Of a stretch of DNA of 22,824 bases, positions 16,076-22,824 are shown piece by piece. Each line of letters begins with the position of its first letter. The first letter of the stretch is position 1. The stretch spans positions 1 to 22,824 of the forward strand of contig DATJHM010000254.1 of assembly GCA_035493895.1 (NCBI GenBank), given 5' to 3'. The stretch is from DATJHM01 sp035493895 (GTDB lineage Bacteria > Chloroflexota > Ktedonobacteria > Ktedonobacterales > Ktedonobacteraceae). The notes under the pieces are model-generated. The model did no database searches. It worked only from the letters and a program-made list of their open reading frames with translations, and had not been told where the DNA came from. The translations under genes were made by a program, and so were the position numbers.

Positions 16076-17848
16076 TTACTGAGAGATAGAAACGGTAGAG
16101 TGAGCCAGGATGTAACAATAAATAGTCTGCCCTCCAGTAATAATGTGGACTATGTGCAGAGAGTGTGGAGGTGGCAGAGCATAACCACGCTGGACGAGAT
16201 GCATAGGCCAGATGAGGTAAGTATAGGAAGAATAGGTAGGAGCATCAGGATGCGCTTCGCTGAAACGCAATCTTGCGGGTAATGATGCGTTATAGTTATA
16301 CCAGGAAACCCCGTCCGGGCCATGTTGCAACGTATTCACCAGGGCCACCAGGCCCACATTGGCGGGTCCCTGTGTATGCTGTGCCAGCCAGAGTGCCCCC
16401 TCACGATAGCCCGGGTATGCTACCTGCAAGGCCCCGTTTTCTCCCTGAAAAAGCTCGCTTGTATAGCCTTCGGCCGCATTGTTAGTCAGAAGGCCCCATA
16501 CGTGTGGGCCTGCCAGCACGAGACAGAGGAGAAAAATTTGCAGGAGCAGAGATCCCTGCCAACGGATACGGGATCCGCCGGGCTCTGTTTGTCGTTCGGT
16601 ACTCATCTCTACCAGCTGAACATCGTTTCTGGCATATTTGCGTTGGAGAAAGGTTATCAGCGTAGAGAGGCTGTAAGCGGCGGCCAGCGCCGTTGGCTCT
16701 GCGATGGGTAGCTCATAATGGGAGCCCACAACAATTATGAGCTGGCTGAAGGGGATAAGAATGCCGAGCAGCCAGCAAAAGAGCAGGATAGCCTGTGGCT
16801 CGATAGGTTTTCTTATTGCACGTGGTCTTGTAAGAGGAGAAATGAGACGAAAAAGCAGCAGGAGGAGAAAGCCAGCGGCGGGCACGGTGACAAATAGACT
16901 CATCTTTGTCAATGTAATAAAAAGAATCGTCCAGAAAGGCGTATGGAAATAGACGTGCCCATTGAGAAAGAAGGCGTGGCCCTCAGAGGCGTGATTCCAC
17001 TCAAAATCCAGACTGTGCAGGAGCAAGCGGACAGGGCTGCGCCAGATGGCCGGATCGACGAGCAAAAAGACGAACGGGAGAATGATGCATGCAATGAGCC
17101 ACATGCGCCAGGGGAGTGCTGGTCGTTCCGCGCTCGGCAATGAGCGGTGCTGGACGAGATAGATATAGAGGATGTAGGCGAGCAATCCGGGCAGTGCCAG
17201 CGCGGCAGGATATTTGCAGGCGGCCCCCAGCGCGATGCAGATGGCGATAAGAGGATAGAGCCAGGGGCGGCGAGGGGCGTACCAGACGAGAAGAAAGGCA
17301 AGCGCGACGAACATCGTCATGGGGGTATCGAGATAGGCAAGAGCGCTAAAATAGGTGAGCCAGGGACTGAATGCCAGGCAGAGGGCGGCCGGAAAGGCGA
17401 TGGTGCGTCCAAACGGGCTTTTGCCCAGGACATAAATAGCCAGCACAAGCAAGGTGCCACAGAGGATACTGGGTATGCGCGCGGCGAAGAGTTCGGGGAG
17501 GAGATGTCCAAGGTGCGCATTCATAAAAAGCACCAGACCAATACATAATTTTACCAGCGCAGGATGCTCATAATTATAGTCCCAGGCGCTTGAGCGAAAC
17601 GCCAGATGAGTTGCCTGATGAAAATAGATTTTAGCTCCCAGAATATAGACCGTCTCATCGGTCACGACATCCAGCTGGCGTGCGAGAAGGATGCGTGGCA
17701 GCTGGGCCGATAGCGTAAGTATGAGAAAGAGTGCCAGATCGAGTGGGCGGTTCTGCGTCCGCAAAAACTTTGGATACGGCATCTTGAAAACAGTAGAACT
17801 GGGAGAGCGTGCAGGTTCCGCTTGTTGACTGGTAGTATTGGTTTGCAT
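16076..17848 (-). CDS. Polytopic glycosyltransferase, GT39/PMT (ArnT-like)
   Basis: This 590-residue GT-C protein resembles the protein O-mannosyltransferase/ArnT superfamily, which moves a sugar from a polyprenyl-phosphate carrier to a protein or lipid on the outer membrane face. The paired acidic motif DE is at 64-65 in VVTDETVYILGAKIYF, and NYEHPALVK (92-100) is the conserved PMT loop. About ten to twelve membrane helices end near residue 470; the C-terminal part (about 475-590) is a soluble, presumably extracytoplasmic domain. The ATG at 17848 has AGGA shortly upstream. It is the first gene of the operon, with a likely promoter at 17931-17939. The acceptor cannot be deduced. Confidence 0.82.
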   Translation of the reverse strand: MQTNTTSQQAEPARSPSSTVFKMPYPKFLRTQNRPLDLALFLILTLSAQLPRILLARQLDVVTDETVYILGAKIYFHQATHLAFRSSAWDYNYEHPALVKLCIGLVLFMNAHLGHLLPELFAARIPSILCGTLLVLAIYVLGKSPFGRTIAFPAALCLAFSPWLTYFSALAYLDTPMTMFVALAFLLVWYAPRRPWLYPLIAICIALGAACKYPAALALPGLLAYILYIYLVQHRSLPSAERPALPWRMWLIACIILPFVFLLVDPAIWRSPVRLLLHSLDFEWNHASEGHAFFLNGHVYFHTPFWTILFITLTKMSLFVTVPAAGFLLLLLFRLISPLTRPRAIRKPIEPQAILLFCWLLGILIPFSQLIIVVGSHYELPIAEPTALAAAYSLSTLITFLQRKYARNDVQLVEMSTERQTEPGGSRIRWQGSLLLQIFLLCLVLAGPHVWGLLTNNAAEGYTSELFQGENGALQVAYPGYREGALWLAQHTQGPANVGLVALVNTLQHGPDGVSWYNYNASLPARLRFSEAHPDAPTYSSYTYLIWPMHLVQRGYALPPPHSLHIVHIITGGQTIYCYILAHSTVSISQ

Positions 17849-17930
17849 GGATAATCCTGTGTATTCATAGATAAAATGAGAGGTAGATATGCTATTTTTT
17901 TCAGATTGAGATAAATGCTTATTGCAGCCC

Positions 17931-17939
17931 AGTATAGCA
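17931..17939 (-). promoter_or_regulatory. Extended -10 promoter of the glycosyltransferase operon
   Basis: Read on the minus strand this is TGCTATACT, a -10 hexamer with one mismatch and the TGn extension. No clear -35 is present. The start codon lies about 80 bp downstream, giving a leader of about 75 nt without an obvious structured element. Confidence 0.5.
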
Positions 17940-18065
17940 CGCGGAGTGATCGAGTATCGAGATTGATAGTACTAAAGGCGTGCGGTTTTTCAACGCTGAT
18001 CCTGGTGTGCATGTGCGAGGAATATGTGAAAAGGAATGGATGATCTGATTTGGAGTGGGTATGAA

Positions 18066-18092
18066 GGCCGATATGGTAGAACCGGATCGGCC
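18066..18092. repeat. Inverted repeat downstream of the YtxH gene
   Basis: GGCCGAT (18066-18072) pairs perfectly with ATCGGCC (18086-18092) across a 13-nt loop, 23 bp after the YtxH stop. There is no T-run on the minus strand, so it is only a possible terminator. The remaining 17940-18065 stretch shows nothing I can name. Confidence 0.4.
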
Positions 18093-18115
18093 CCTTTACC
18101 CTGGCTATTGAGGGA

Positions 18116-18499
18116 CTAGTAATTTGACGTTGGCGGTTGGGGCGAATTTTTCACATTTGTCTTCGCCGTTCTGATGGTGTCCTTTGTGCTATCCATAACA
18201 TCCTGGCTATCTTGCTGGATGGTCGTGGCTGTATCTCTGGTTTGTTGCCCGAATTTCTGGCTCCCCTGTTTTACATTTGAGGCGGTATGCTGTGCGTAAT
18301 CTTTTAACACATCAGCGGTATGAGAGACACGGTCGCCGACCTGACTGGAATACCGGCTCAACTGCTCATTTTCAGGAAGATAGCCACGGAATTCTCGAGC
18401 GCGCTGTGTCACCAGACGGCGCATCTCCTCGCCGCGCATCGGTGCTATGAGTAAGCCAATACCCACCCCGCAAAGCACGCCTTTGAAAAATCGATTCAT
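18116..18499 (-). CDS. YtxH domain-containing small membrane protein
   Basis: This 127-residue protein has one N-terminal hydrophobic segment (about 4-20) with the YtxH pattern of glycines followed by LLIAPMRGEEMRRL (17-30). The rest is polar, Gln/Ser/Thr-rich and predicted helical or coiled-coil (about 30-115), with a short Pro-rich tail. YtxH proteins are small membrane-anchored, often stress-associated proteins of unknown biochemical function. AAGGGA upstream of the ATG at 18499 supports the start. It appears monocistronic, divergent from the dehydratase gene. An inverted repeat at 18528-18550 lies just upstream and could be an operator. Confidence 0.82.
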   Translation of the reverse strand: MNRFFKGVLCGVGIGLLIAPMRGEEMRRLVTQRAREFRGYLPENEQLSRYSSQVGDRVSHTADVLKDYAQHTASNVKQGSQKFGQQTRDTATTIQQDSQDVMDSTKDTIRTAKTNVKNSPQPPTSNY

Positions 18500-18527
18500 C
18501 TGGCATCCCTTCTTTCTCTATCACTAA

Positions 18528-18550
18528 CTATGCTACAACCTACCGCATAG
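18528..18550. promoter_or_regulatory. Operator-like dyad upstream of the YtxH gene
   Basis: CTATGC (18528-18533) and GCATAG (18545-18550) are perfect inverted half-sites with an 11-bp spacer, 29 bp before the YtxH start. This spacing suits a dimeric DNA-binding protein. It could equally be a chance dyad; no regulator is identified. Confidence 0.35.
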
Positions 18551-18672
18551 ATAAGAGGGCGGAGTTGTATACTACTGTGATACGGCCCATACAGACGAGA
18601 AGTTTCACTTATTCAACATAACTCTTTAACCGTTTAGAAATTGCTAATCCAGTTGATAGTGGAAGGCGCATT

Positions 18673-18703
18673 TTGCCATCTCCGGTAAGCAAGCTGCTAT
18701 AAT
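18673..18703 (+). promoter_or_regulatory. Promoter of the D-xylonate dehydratase gene
   Basis: A perfect TATAAT (18698-18703) carries the extended -10 TGC (18695-18697). TTGCCA (18673-18678) is a fair -35 at a long 19-bp spacing. Transcription would start near 18710, leaving about 105 nt of leader before the preferred start at 18815. The rest of 18551-18672 shows no recognisable element. Confidence 0.65.
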
Positions 18704-18814
18704 AAACAGTGCAATTATGTACCCAAAAATTGCCTTATGTGGCTAGTCAGAGCAGAATGGAAAAAGAATTGTATCGCGATTGTATCTGAAACTCAGAGAG
18801 GAGAAGCAGGAGAC

Positions 18815-20824
18815 ATGGAAGATAAGGTACCATTTGACGCCCAGAAACAAGGGGTCGATGTTGTATCAGCATTAATGCACTCGGATCGTCCAGATATGTA
18901 CGCTATTCGCACCCGCGCACCGGGGCCGCAAGGGAAACTTCCCCTGACACCGCAAATGTTGCGTGAGTGGGCCAGTGGCGATCTGTTTGGTCTGACGCAG
19001 AATGTGGGTATGGGCTGGGACCCGGCAAAAGTGTTGCACAAACATATTTTGATCTTGAGCACACAGGGAGGCATTCGCGAGGAAGATGGTACTCCAGTAG
19101 CGCTGGGGTATCATACGGGGCATTGGGAGGTTGGGCGCTTGATGCGAGCCGCAGCGCTGGAAATGCAGCAGCTTGGAGCTGTGCCCTATGCAGCCTATGT
19201 GAGCGATCCCTGTGATGGTCGTTCGCAGGGAACGACCGGGATGTTTGATTCTTTGCCGTACCGCAACGATGCCGCTCTCGTGATGCGCCGTCTGATCAGA
19301 TCGCTACCGACGCGCAAAGCTGTGATGGGCATTGCGACCTGCGATAAGGGGTTGCCCGCAACGCTGATCGCGCTGGCCTCGCTGGGGAGTACGCCGGGCA
19401 TTCTCGTGCCTGGGGGCGTGACGTTGCTGGCGGAACATGGGGAGGATGCGGGCAAGGTGCAGAGTATCGGAGCTCGTTTCACGCATGGCGAAATGACCCT
19501 GGATGAAGCGTCTGAGGCGGCCTGTCGAGCCTGTGCGTCTCCTGGTGGTGGTTGTCAATTTCTCGGTACCGCAGCAACGGCACAGGTGGTGGCAGAGGCG
19601 CTGGGCATGGCGTTACCGCACTCTGCCCTGGCCCCTTCCGGCGAGCCTATCTGGGAAGAACTGGCGGTTCAGTCATCGCACGCGTTAATGCGCCAGATGC
19701 AGAATGGTTGGGGGATGCAGCAGATTCTGACGGACGAGGCTATCCAGAATGCGATGACCGTGCATGCAGCGTTTGGCGGTTCTACCAATTTGCTGCTGCA
19801 CATTCCCGCGATTGCCCATGCCGCAAAGCTCCATATTCCAACGGTTGCGGACTGGCAGGAGATCAACCGCAAGGTGCCGCGTCTGGTGAGCGTGCTGCCG
19901 AATGGACCCGTGGACCATCCGACCATTCGCGTCTTTCTGGCTGGTGGGGTGCCGGAAGTGATGTTGCATTTGCGCCGTCTGGGACTGCTGCACACGGGAG
20001 TACATACGTGCACCGGGCAGACGCTGGACGAGGTGCTTGATTGGTGGGAGCAATCTGATCGGCGCAAGCAGGTACGACAGCGTTTGCTCGATGTCGATAA
20101 TGTGCAGTCGGACGATGTGATCATGGACCCAGAGACAGCGCACGCACGCGGATTGGCCTCCACGGTCACCTTCCCGGTCGGCAATCTGGCACCCGAAGGC
20201 TCGGTCATTAAATCGACATCGATAGATCCAGCGGTGGTGGATGCGGACGGCGTTTATCGTCATACGGGACCGGCGAAAGTATTCACGAGTGAGCCTGATG
20301 CGATCGCAGCGATCAAGGGAGGCGATATTCAGGCGGGGGATGTGCTGGTGTTGATGGGACGCGGACCATCGGGAACGGGCATGGAGGAGACGTATCAGTT
20401 AACGGCGGCGCTGAAATATCTGCCGTTCGGCAAGCATGTGGCGCTGGTGACGGATGCGCGCTTCTCAGGCGTCTCTACGGGCGCGTGCATCGGCCATGTC
20501 GGGCCGGAAGCGCTGGTGGGAGGTCCGCTGGGCAAAGTGCAGGATGGTGATATCATTCGCATCGAAGTGGATCGTGTGAAGTTGGAGGGAAGCGTGGATC
20601 TCATCGGGCATGGGGAAGAGCGCTTCAGTCCCGAAGAGGGAGCGGTACTACTCAAGGCACGCGCACCCCATCCGCATCTGGCACCGGACCCACGTCTGCC
20701 GGATGATACGCGTTTGTGGGCGGCTTTGCAGGCGGCGAGCGGTGGCGTGTGGCGAGGAGCGGTGTACGATGTGGATCGGATTGTTGAGGTGATAGAGGCG
20801 GGGATGAAAGCGCTGGATAAGTAG
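18815..20824 (+). CDS. yjhG: YjhG/YagF-type D-xylonate dehydratase (IlvD/Edd family)
   Basis: This 669-residue IlvD/Edd-family enzyme removes water from a sugar acid, by homology D-xylonate to 2-dehydro-3-deoxy-D-pentonate, the second step of oxidative non-phosphorylative pentose breakdown. Sequence matches to E. coli YjhG/YagF as I recall them run nearly end to end: YVSDPCDGRSQGTTGMFDSL, PYRNDAALVMRRLIRSLP, CDKGLPAT, GGGCQFLGTA, AFGGSTNLLLHIPAIAH, FPVGN.APEGSVIKST, and DARFSGVSTGACIGHVGPEA. The cysteines of SDPCDG, ATCDKG and GGGCQF fit the iron-sulfur ligands of the family. ATG at 18815 has an AGGAG-rich upstream region and gives the family's usual length; an in-frame ATG at 18737 would add 26 unrelated residues. 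No other gene of the pathway is adjacent. Another sugar acid as substrate is possible. Confidence 0.93.
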   Translation: MEDKVPFDAQKQGVDVVSALMHSDRPDMYAIRTRAPGPQGKLPLTPQMLREWASGDLFGLTQNVGMGWDPAKVLHKHILILSTQGGIREEDGTPVALGYHTGHWEVGRLMRAAALEMQQLGAVPYAAYVSDPCDGRSQGTTGMFDSLPYRNDAALVMRRLIRSLPTRKAVMGIATCDKGLPATLIALASLGSTPGILVPGGVTLLAEHGEDAGKVQSIGARFTHGEMTLDEASEAACRACASPGGGCQFLGTAATAQVVAEALGMALPHSALAPSGEPIWEELAVQSSHALMRQMQNGWGMQQILTDEAIQNAMTVHAAFGGSTNLLLHIPAIAHAAKLHIPTVADWQEINRKVPRLVSVLPNGPVDHPTIRVFLAGGVPEVMLHLRRLGLLHTGVHTCTGQTLDEVLDWWEQSDRRKQVRQRLLDVDNVQSDDVIMDPETAHARGLASTVTFPVGNLAPEGSVIKSTSIDPAVVDADGVYRHTGPAKVFTSEPDAIAAIKGGDIQAGDVLVLMGRGPSGTGMEETYQLTAALKYLPFGKHVALVTDARFSGVSTGACIGHVGPEALVGGPLGKVQDGDIIRIEVDRVKLEGSVDLIGHGEERFSPEEGAVLLKARAPHPHLAPDPRLPDDTRLWAALQAASGGVWRGAVYDVDRIVEVIEAGMKALDK

Positions 20825-20903
20825 CGTATCTTGTAGAAGGACCAGTACCAAATGTTTTTTTGCCTTTATCCTTGAGGGGGAAAGGGAAGAGCTGAGTAAA
20901 AAA

Positions 20904-20960
20904 CTTGTCCTTCGTTTCAATTGGTAAGAACAAAAAACGCCAATGGAACGAGAGGACAAG
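20904..20960 (-). terminator. Large hairpin terminator downstream of the truncated methyltransferase
   Basis: Two arms of about 21 nt (20904-20924 and 20940-20960) form a near-perfect stem with minor mismatches around a 15-nt A-rich loop. On the minus strand the stem ends AAGGACAAG and is followed directly by TTTTTT (20898-20903), a classical rho-independent terminator. It lies 15 bp after the methyltransferase stop. It may also slow plus-strand transcription from the dehydratase gene, but it has no T-run in that direction. Confidence 0.8.
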
Positions 20961-20975
20961 CCTTCTGATAGAGCC

Positions 20976-21350
20976 TTACAAGGAATGATCGGGAAATTCG
21001 AGCATACGCAGCGCATCCATGACCTGAAACTTCACACGGTCACTCACTCCTGCTGCTTTTGCCTGCATATGGGCATACTCGATAAACGTATGACTTGCAT
21101 CGACGCCCACCAGATTCTTACAGGTCGGCGTCGTTTTTGCCAGTTCAATGAGCCAGTCACCGGTCCCACAGCCGACATCGAGTACATGCGGAAAGATGGT
21201 CGGATCTGCTTGCTCTGGCAACACGCCCCCCATACCTGCCGTAATCATCTGATCCTGGACCTGTAAACGCTGAAGTTCCTCGTGAGAGGAACGATCCTGC
21301 ACAAAGTAGGTACCGGGTTGTTCGTGATCCTGCTTTGGGGGCTGTGACAT
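20976..21350 (-). pseudogene. C-terminally truncated SAM-dependent methyltransferase
   Basis: The 124-residue product carries only the first half of a class I methyltransferase. Residues 1-50 match the N-terminal style of a methyltransferase group common in Ktedonobacteria (YFVQDRSSHEE, MGGVLPEQ). Motif I is VLDVGCGTGDWLIEL (about 53-67) and the strand 2 acidic motif is VGVDAS (about 78-83). Translation stops right after LEFPDHSL, where full-length relatives continue with a D-L/V strand and roughly 120 more residues. No continuation is found in any frame before the dehydratase gene, so the C-terminal half was deleted rather than frameshifted. The ATG at 21350 has AAGGA upstream. It lies 40 bp downstream of the aldo/keto reductase gene and is probably co-transcribed. 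It might still yield a stable short protein. Confidence 0.75.
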
Positions 21351-21390
21351 CTTTCTGGTTCCTTCCCTATTGCTCCTGATTTGTTCGATA

Positions 21391-22239
21391 TTAGAGCATT
21401 TCAAGCGGTTGTGCTCTGGTCGGTGGCGGGAATGCTCGATCAAGTGCGGCGAGATCCTGTGGTGTGAGTTGCAGATCGAGTGCGGCGCGATTCTCGCGGA
21501 CGTGGGCAGGCTTTTCTGCTTTGGGGATGACATTGAGACCATCCTGCCGAAGTAGCCAGGCGAGAGCGACCTGGGCTGGCGTCACGTTATGGCGGGTGGC
21601 AATACTGCGAAGCTCGGGATGGCTGAGGAGTCGTCCCTGCTCGATTGGCGAGTAGGCCATGATCGGGATGTTCTGTTTGCTGCACCAGGGGAGCAGATCG
21701 TACTCGATGCCGCGCCGCGTGAGATTATAGAGCACCTGATTGGTGGCAACGGCTTTGCCAGCGGGAAGCGCCACGAGCTCTTTCATATCCGAGGGATCGA
21801 GATTGCTGACGCCCCAGTGGCGAATCTTGCCCTCGCGAACCAGCGTCGTGAGCGCGTCTACAGTCTCTCTCAACGGTGTGCCGCCGCGCCAGTGCAGAAG
21901 ATAGAGATCGAGCCGGTCCGTTTTCAGGCGTCGCAGGCTGCGCTCGCAGGCCGTGATAGTCCCGCGTTTGCTCGCGTTGCTGGGGAGGACTTTACTGACC
22001 AGGAAGACCTCGTCGCGGCGTCCGGCAATTGCTTCGCCCACCACTTCTTCGGCGGTCCCGCTGGCATACATCTCGGCGGTATCGATCAGCGTCATGCCGA
22101 GATCGATCCCGAGGCGTAGTGCCGCGATCTCGTTCTCGCGACGGCGTGGATTTTCGCCCATGCCCCAGGTGCCCTGTCCGAGGATCGGGATTGCCTCGCC
22201 AGATGGGAGGGAGATCGTTGGGATAGCAGATGTAGACAT
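21391..22239 (-). CDS. Aldo/keto reductase, YeaE-type
   Basis: This 282-residue NADPH-dependent reductase of the AKR superfamily is close in sequence to E. coli YeaE, an enzyme active on methylglyoxal and other aldehydes. The catalytic tetrad is complete: Asp53 and Tyr58 in LIDTAEMYASG, Lys83 in FLVSKVLP, His116 in YLLHW. Other family blocks are GQGTWGMGE (21-29), GKIRHWGVSNLD, ATNQVLYNL.RRGIEYDLLPW, MAYSPIEQG and NVIPKAEK. ATG at 22239 is chosen for its upstream AGGAAGGA and family length; in-frame ATGs at 22266 and 22317 lack ribosome sites, and the latter falls on the -35 box of the promoter. Likely substrates are reactive aldehydes or sugar-derived carbonyls; the exact one is unknown. Confidence 0.92.
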   Translation of the reverse strand: MSTSAIPTISLPSGEAIPILGQGTWGMGENPRRRENEIAALRLGIDLGMTLIDTAEMYASGTAEEVVGEAIAGRRDEVFLVSKVLPSNASKRGTITACERSLRRLKTDRLDLYLLHWRGGTPLRETVDALTTLVREGKIRHWGVSNLDPSDMKELVALPAGKAVATNQVLYNLTRRGIEYDLLPWCSKQNIPIMAYSPIEQGRLLSHPELRSIATRHNVTPAQVALAWLLRQDGLNVIPKAEKPAHVRENRAALDLQLTPQDLAALDRAFPPPTRAQPLEML

Positions 22240-22288
22240 CGGAGTTTTTCCTTCCTGGTTATTCATAAGAGAGCAAGTGACTGGTAAT

Positions 22289-22317
22289 AGATAAACATAC
22301 GGGAAATGGGAAGTCAA
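22289..22317 (-). promoter_or_regulatory. Promoter of the aldo/keto reductase gene
   Basis: On the minus strand TTGACT (22312-22317) and TTATCT (22289-22294) are separated by exactly 17 bp, 50 bp before the chosen start at 22239. This also argues against translation starting at 22317 or 22266. Confidence 0.6.
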
Positions 22318-22380
22318 TGCTCGCTGAAAAGATTGTCCAGTTTAAAATGAGATAAGCAAAATCTGTTTGCTGGGAAACGT

Positions 22381-22824
22381 TTAAAACGGATGATAATCAA
22401 TTTCATGGATAGGAACACGCAAGAAATCTCCAAATCTCGTAAATGTTGATGTTTCGGGTGGGGGAAAGGCTATTCCCCATGCTGAAAGCATTCGTGCCCC
22501 GTATTCTGATGCTGGCGTGATCGTGTTGTGGGGGCCATAGGATTGTACGGCTTTCCCGTATATATCAACCATCACGGAGGCCTGCGTGTTTTGATAGTCA
22601 ACATGGAAGAGATAACATTGCCCCCGCACTGCTGTCTCTGCATAGGTGGCGATACAGTGTCCCATAGATGCCCCTTCGTTGAAAATAGCTTCTGCGCTGG
22701 CAAGAAATGTGATCGCGCTATCAGTGGGCAGTGTGATGGGCGGGAGGGTGGCTGTTGTTTTGCCATCGAGGTGTGTGAGATATCGTGTGATTGTGCGCTG
22801 GTTTATCTGGCGATGCCACTCGAT
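22381..22824 (-). CDS. PcfJ-like domain protein, C-terminal part (5' end outside the window)
   Basis: An open frame enters from the right edge and encodes the last 147 residues of a larger protein. The segment GASMGHCIATYAETAVRGQCYLF..., followed by ASVMVDIYGKAVQSYGPHN, matches the core of PcfJ-like domains, whose usual form is a Met-His-His-Cys-Val-Gly-x-Tyr motif, a G-x-C-Y-I-F strand, an ATLE-type strand, and Q-x-x-G-x-x-N. PcfJ-like proteins occur on conjugative plasmids and in many chromosomes; their biochemical role is not established. In this copy the first His of the HHC motif is Gly and the Gly after Val is Ala, so the core is diverged. An ATG at 22665 lies inside the domain and is not the real start. 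A weak hairpin (22355-22371) follows the stop. Confidence 0.65.
   Translation of the reverse strand: MEWHRQINQRTITRYLTHLDGKTTATLPPITLPTDSAITFLASAEAIFNEGASMGHCIATYAETAVRGQCYLFHVDYQNTQASVMVDIYGKAVQSYGPHNTITPASEYGARMLSAWGIAFPPPETSTFTRFGDFLRVPIHEIDYHPF

Noticed and set aside
17662..18012. 116-residue minus-strand frame at the start of the PMT-like gene
   Set aside because: Overlaps the PMT-like coding start in another frame and crosses the candidate promoter; no domain resemblance.
19669..20263. Long antisense frames of 179 and 192 residues inside the dehydratase gene
   Set aside because: Both are shadows of the strongly conserved yjhG frame and have Ser/Cys/Arg-rich nonsense composition.
20854..20861. 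T-run after yjhG as a rho-independent terminator
   Set aside because: No convincing stem precedes it on the plus strand.
20648..21016. 122-residue minus-strand frame as a possible frameshifted C-terminus of the methyltransferase
   Set aside because: It translates the terminator hairpin and antisense dehydratase sequence and shows no methyltransferase-like strands, so a frameshift does not explain the truncation.
22572..22766. 64-residue frame near the right edge
   Set aside because: Out of frame with the PcfJ-like coding sequence, which is open to the edge and has domain support.
1..22824. tRNA, rRNA, CRISPR, insertion sequence or prophage
   Set aside because: Reading both strands I saw no cloverleaf with a TTC loop, no regularly spaced repeats, no transposase or integrase motifs, and no terminal inverted repeats with target duplications.

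Overview
The window looks like a chromosomal segment of a Ktedonobacteria-type Chloroflexi bacterium, or a close relative. This rests on several traits. There is a very large MalT-type LuxR regulator with a short N-terminal module. There is a Ser/Thr-kinase-like protein with a long acidic Pro-rich linker and an FHA domain. There are several polytopic lipid-linked-sugar glycosyltransferases, a YtxH protein, and a short methyltransferase of a style common in that group. The assignment is by family resemblance only. I saw no rRNA, tRNA, CRISPR array, transposase or phage gene.

Layout. 1-308: non-coding, with two small GC hairpins and an extended -10 promoter. 309-3061 (+): a gal operon of an unrecognised 186-residue protein, galT and galK, tightly spaced. 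3056-5474 (-): an FHA protein with a degenerate kinase domain, followed by an O-methyltransferase whose 3' end overlaps galK. 5578-6258 (-): a DedA membrane protein, divergent from a GT87-like integral membrane glycosyltransferase (6557-8044, +). 8051-8129: terminator structures between convergent genes. 8131-12946 (-): an aromatic/polyketide-type FAD hydroxylase downstream of the giant LuxR regulator. 13129-17848 (-): three polytopic glycosyltransferases of different families (GT39/PMT-like, PIG-V-like, MptA/B-like) packed as an operon. 18116-18499 (-): a YtxH protein. 18815-20824 (+): a YjhG/YagF-type D-xylonate dehydratase. 20976-22239 (-): an aldo/keto reductase of the YeaE type and a methyltransferase that lacks its C-terminal half. 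22381-22824 (-): the C-terminal part of a PcfJ-like protein running off the right edge.

How the genes work together. GalK and GalT carry out the first two Leloir steps; galE and galM are not in the window. The dehydratase and the reductase suggest further carbohydrate or aldehyde metabolism but lie in separate transcription units. The three-gene glycosyltransferase operon, with a fourth such enzyme nearby, is the most coherent pathway signal: all four resemble enzymes that use polyprenyl-phosphate sugars on the outer membrane face, which suggests envelope glycan, glycolipid or protein mannosylation. The regulator and hydroxylase look like a regulator-target pair, with an inverted repeat just upstream of a candidate hydroxylase promoter.

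No clearly new defence or mobile system is visible. The observations most worth following are the catalytically degenerate kinase-FHA protein, the glycosyltransferase operon, the unrecognised gal-operon protein, and the truncated methyltransferase that still has a terminator directly after it.
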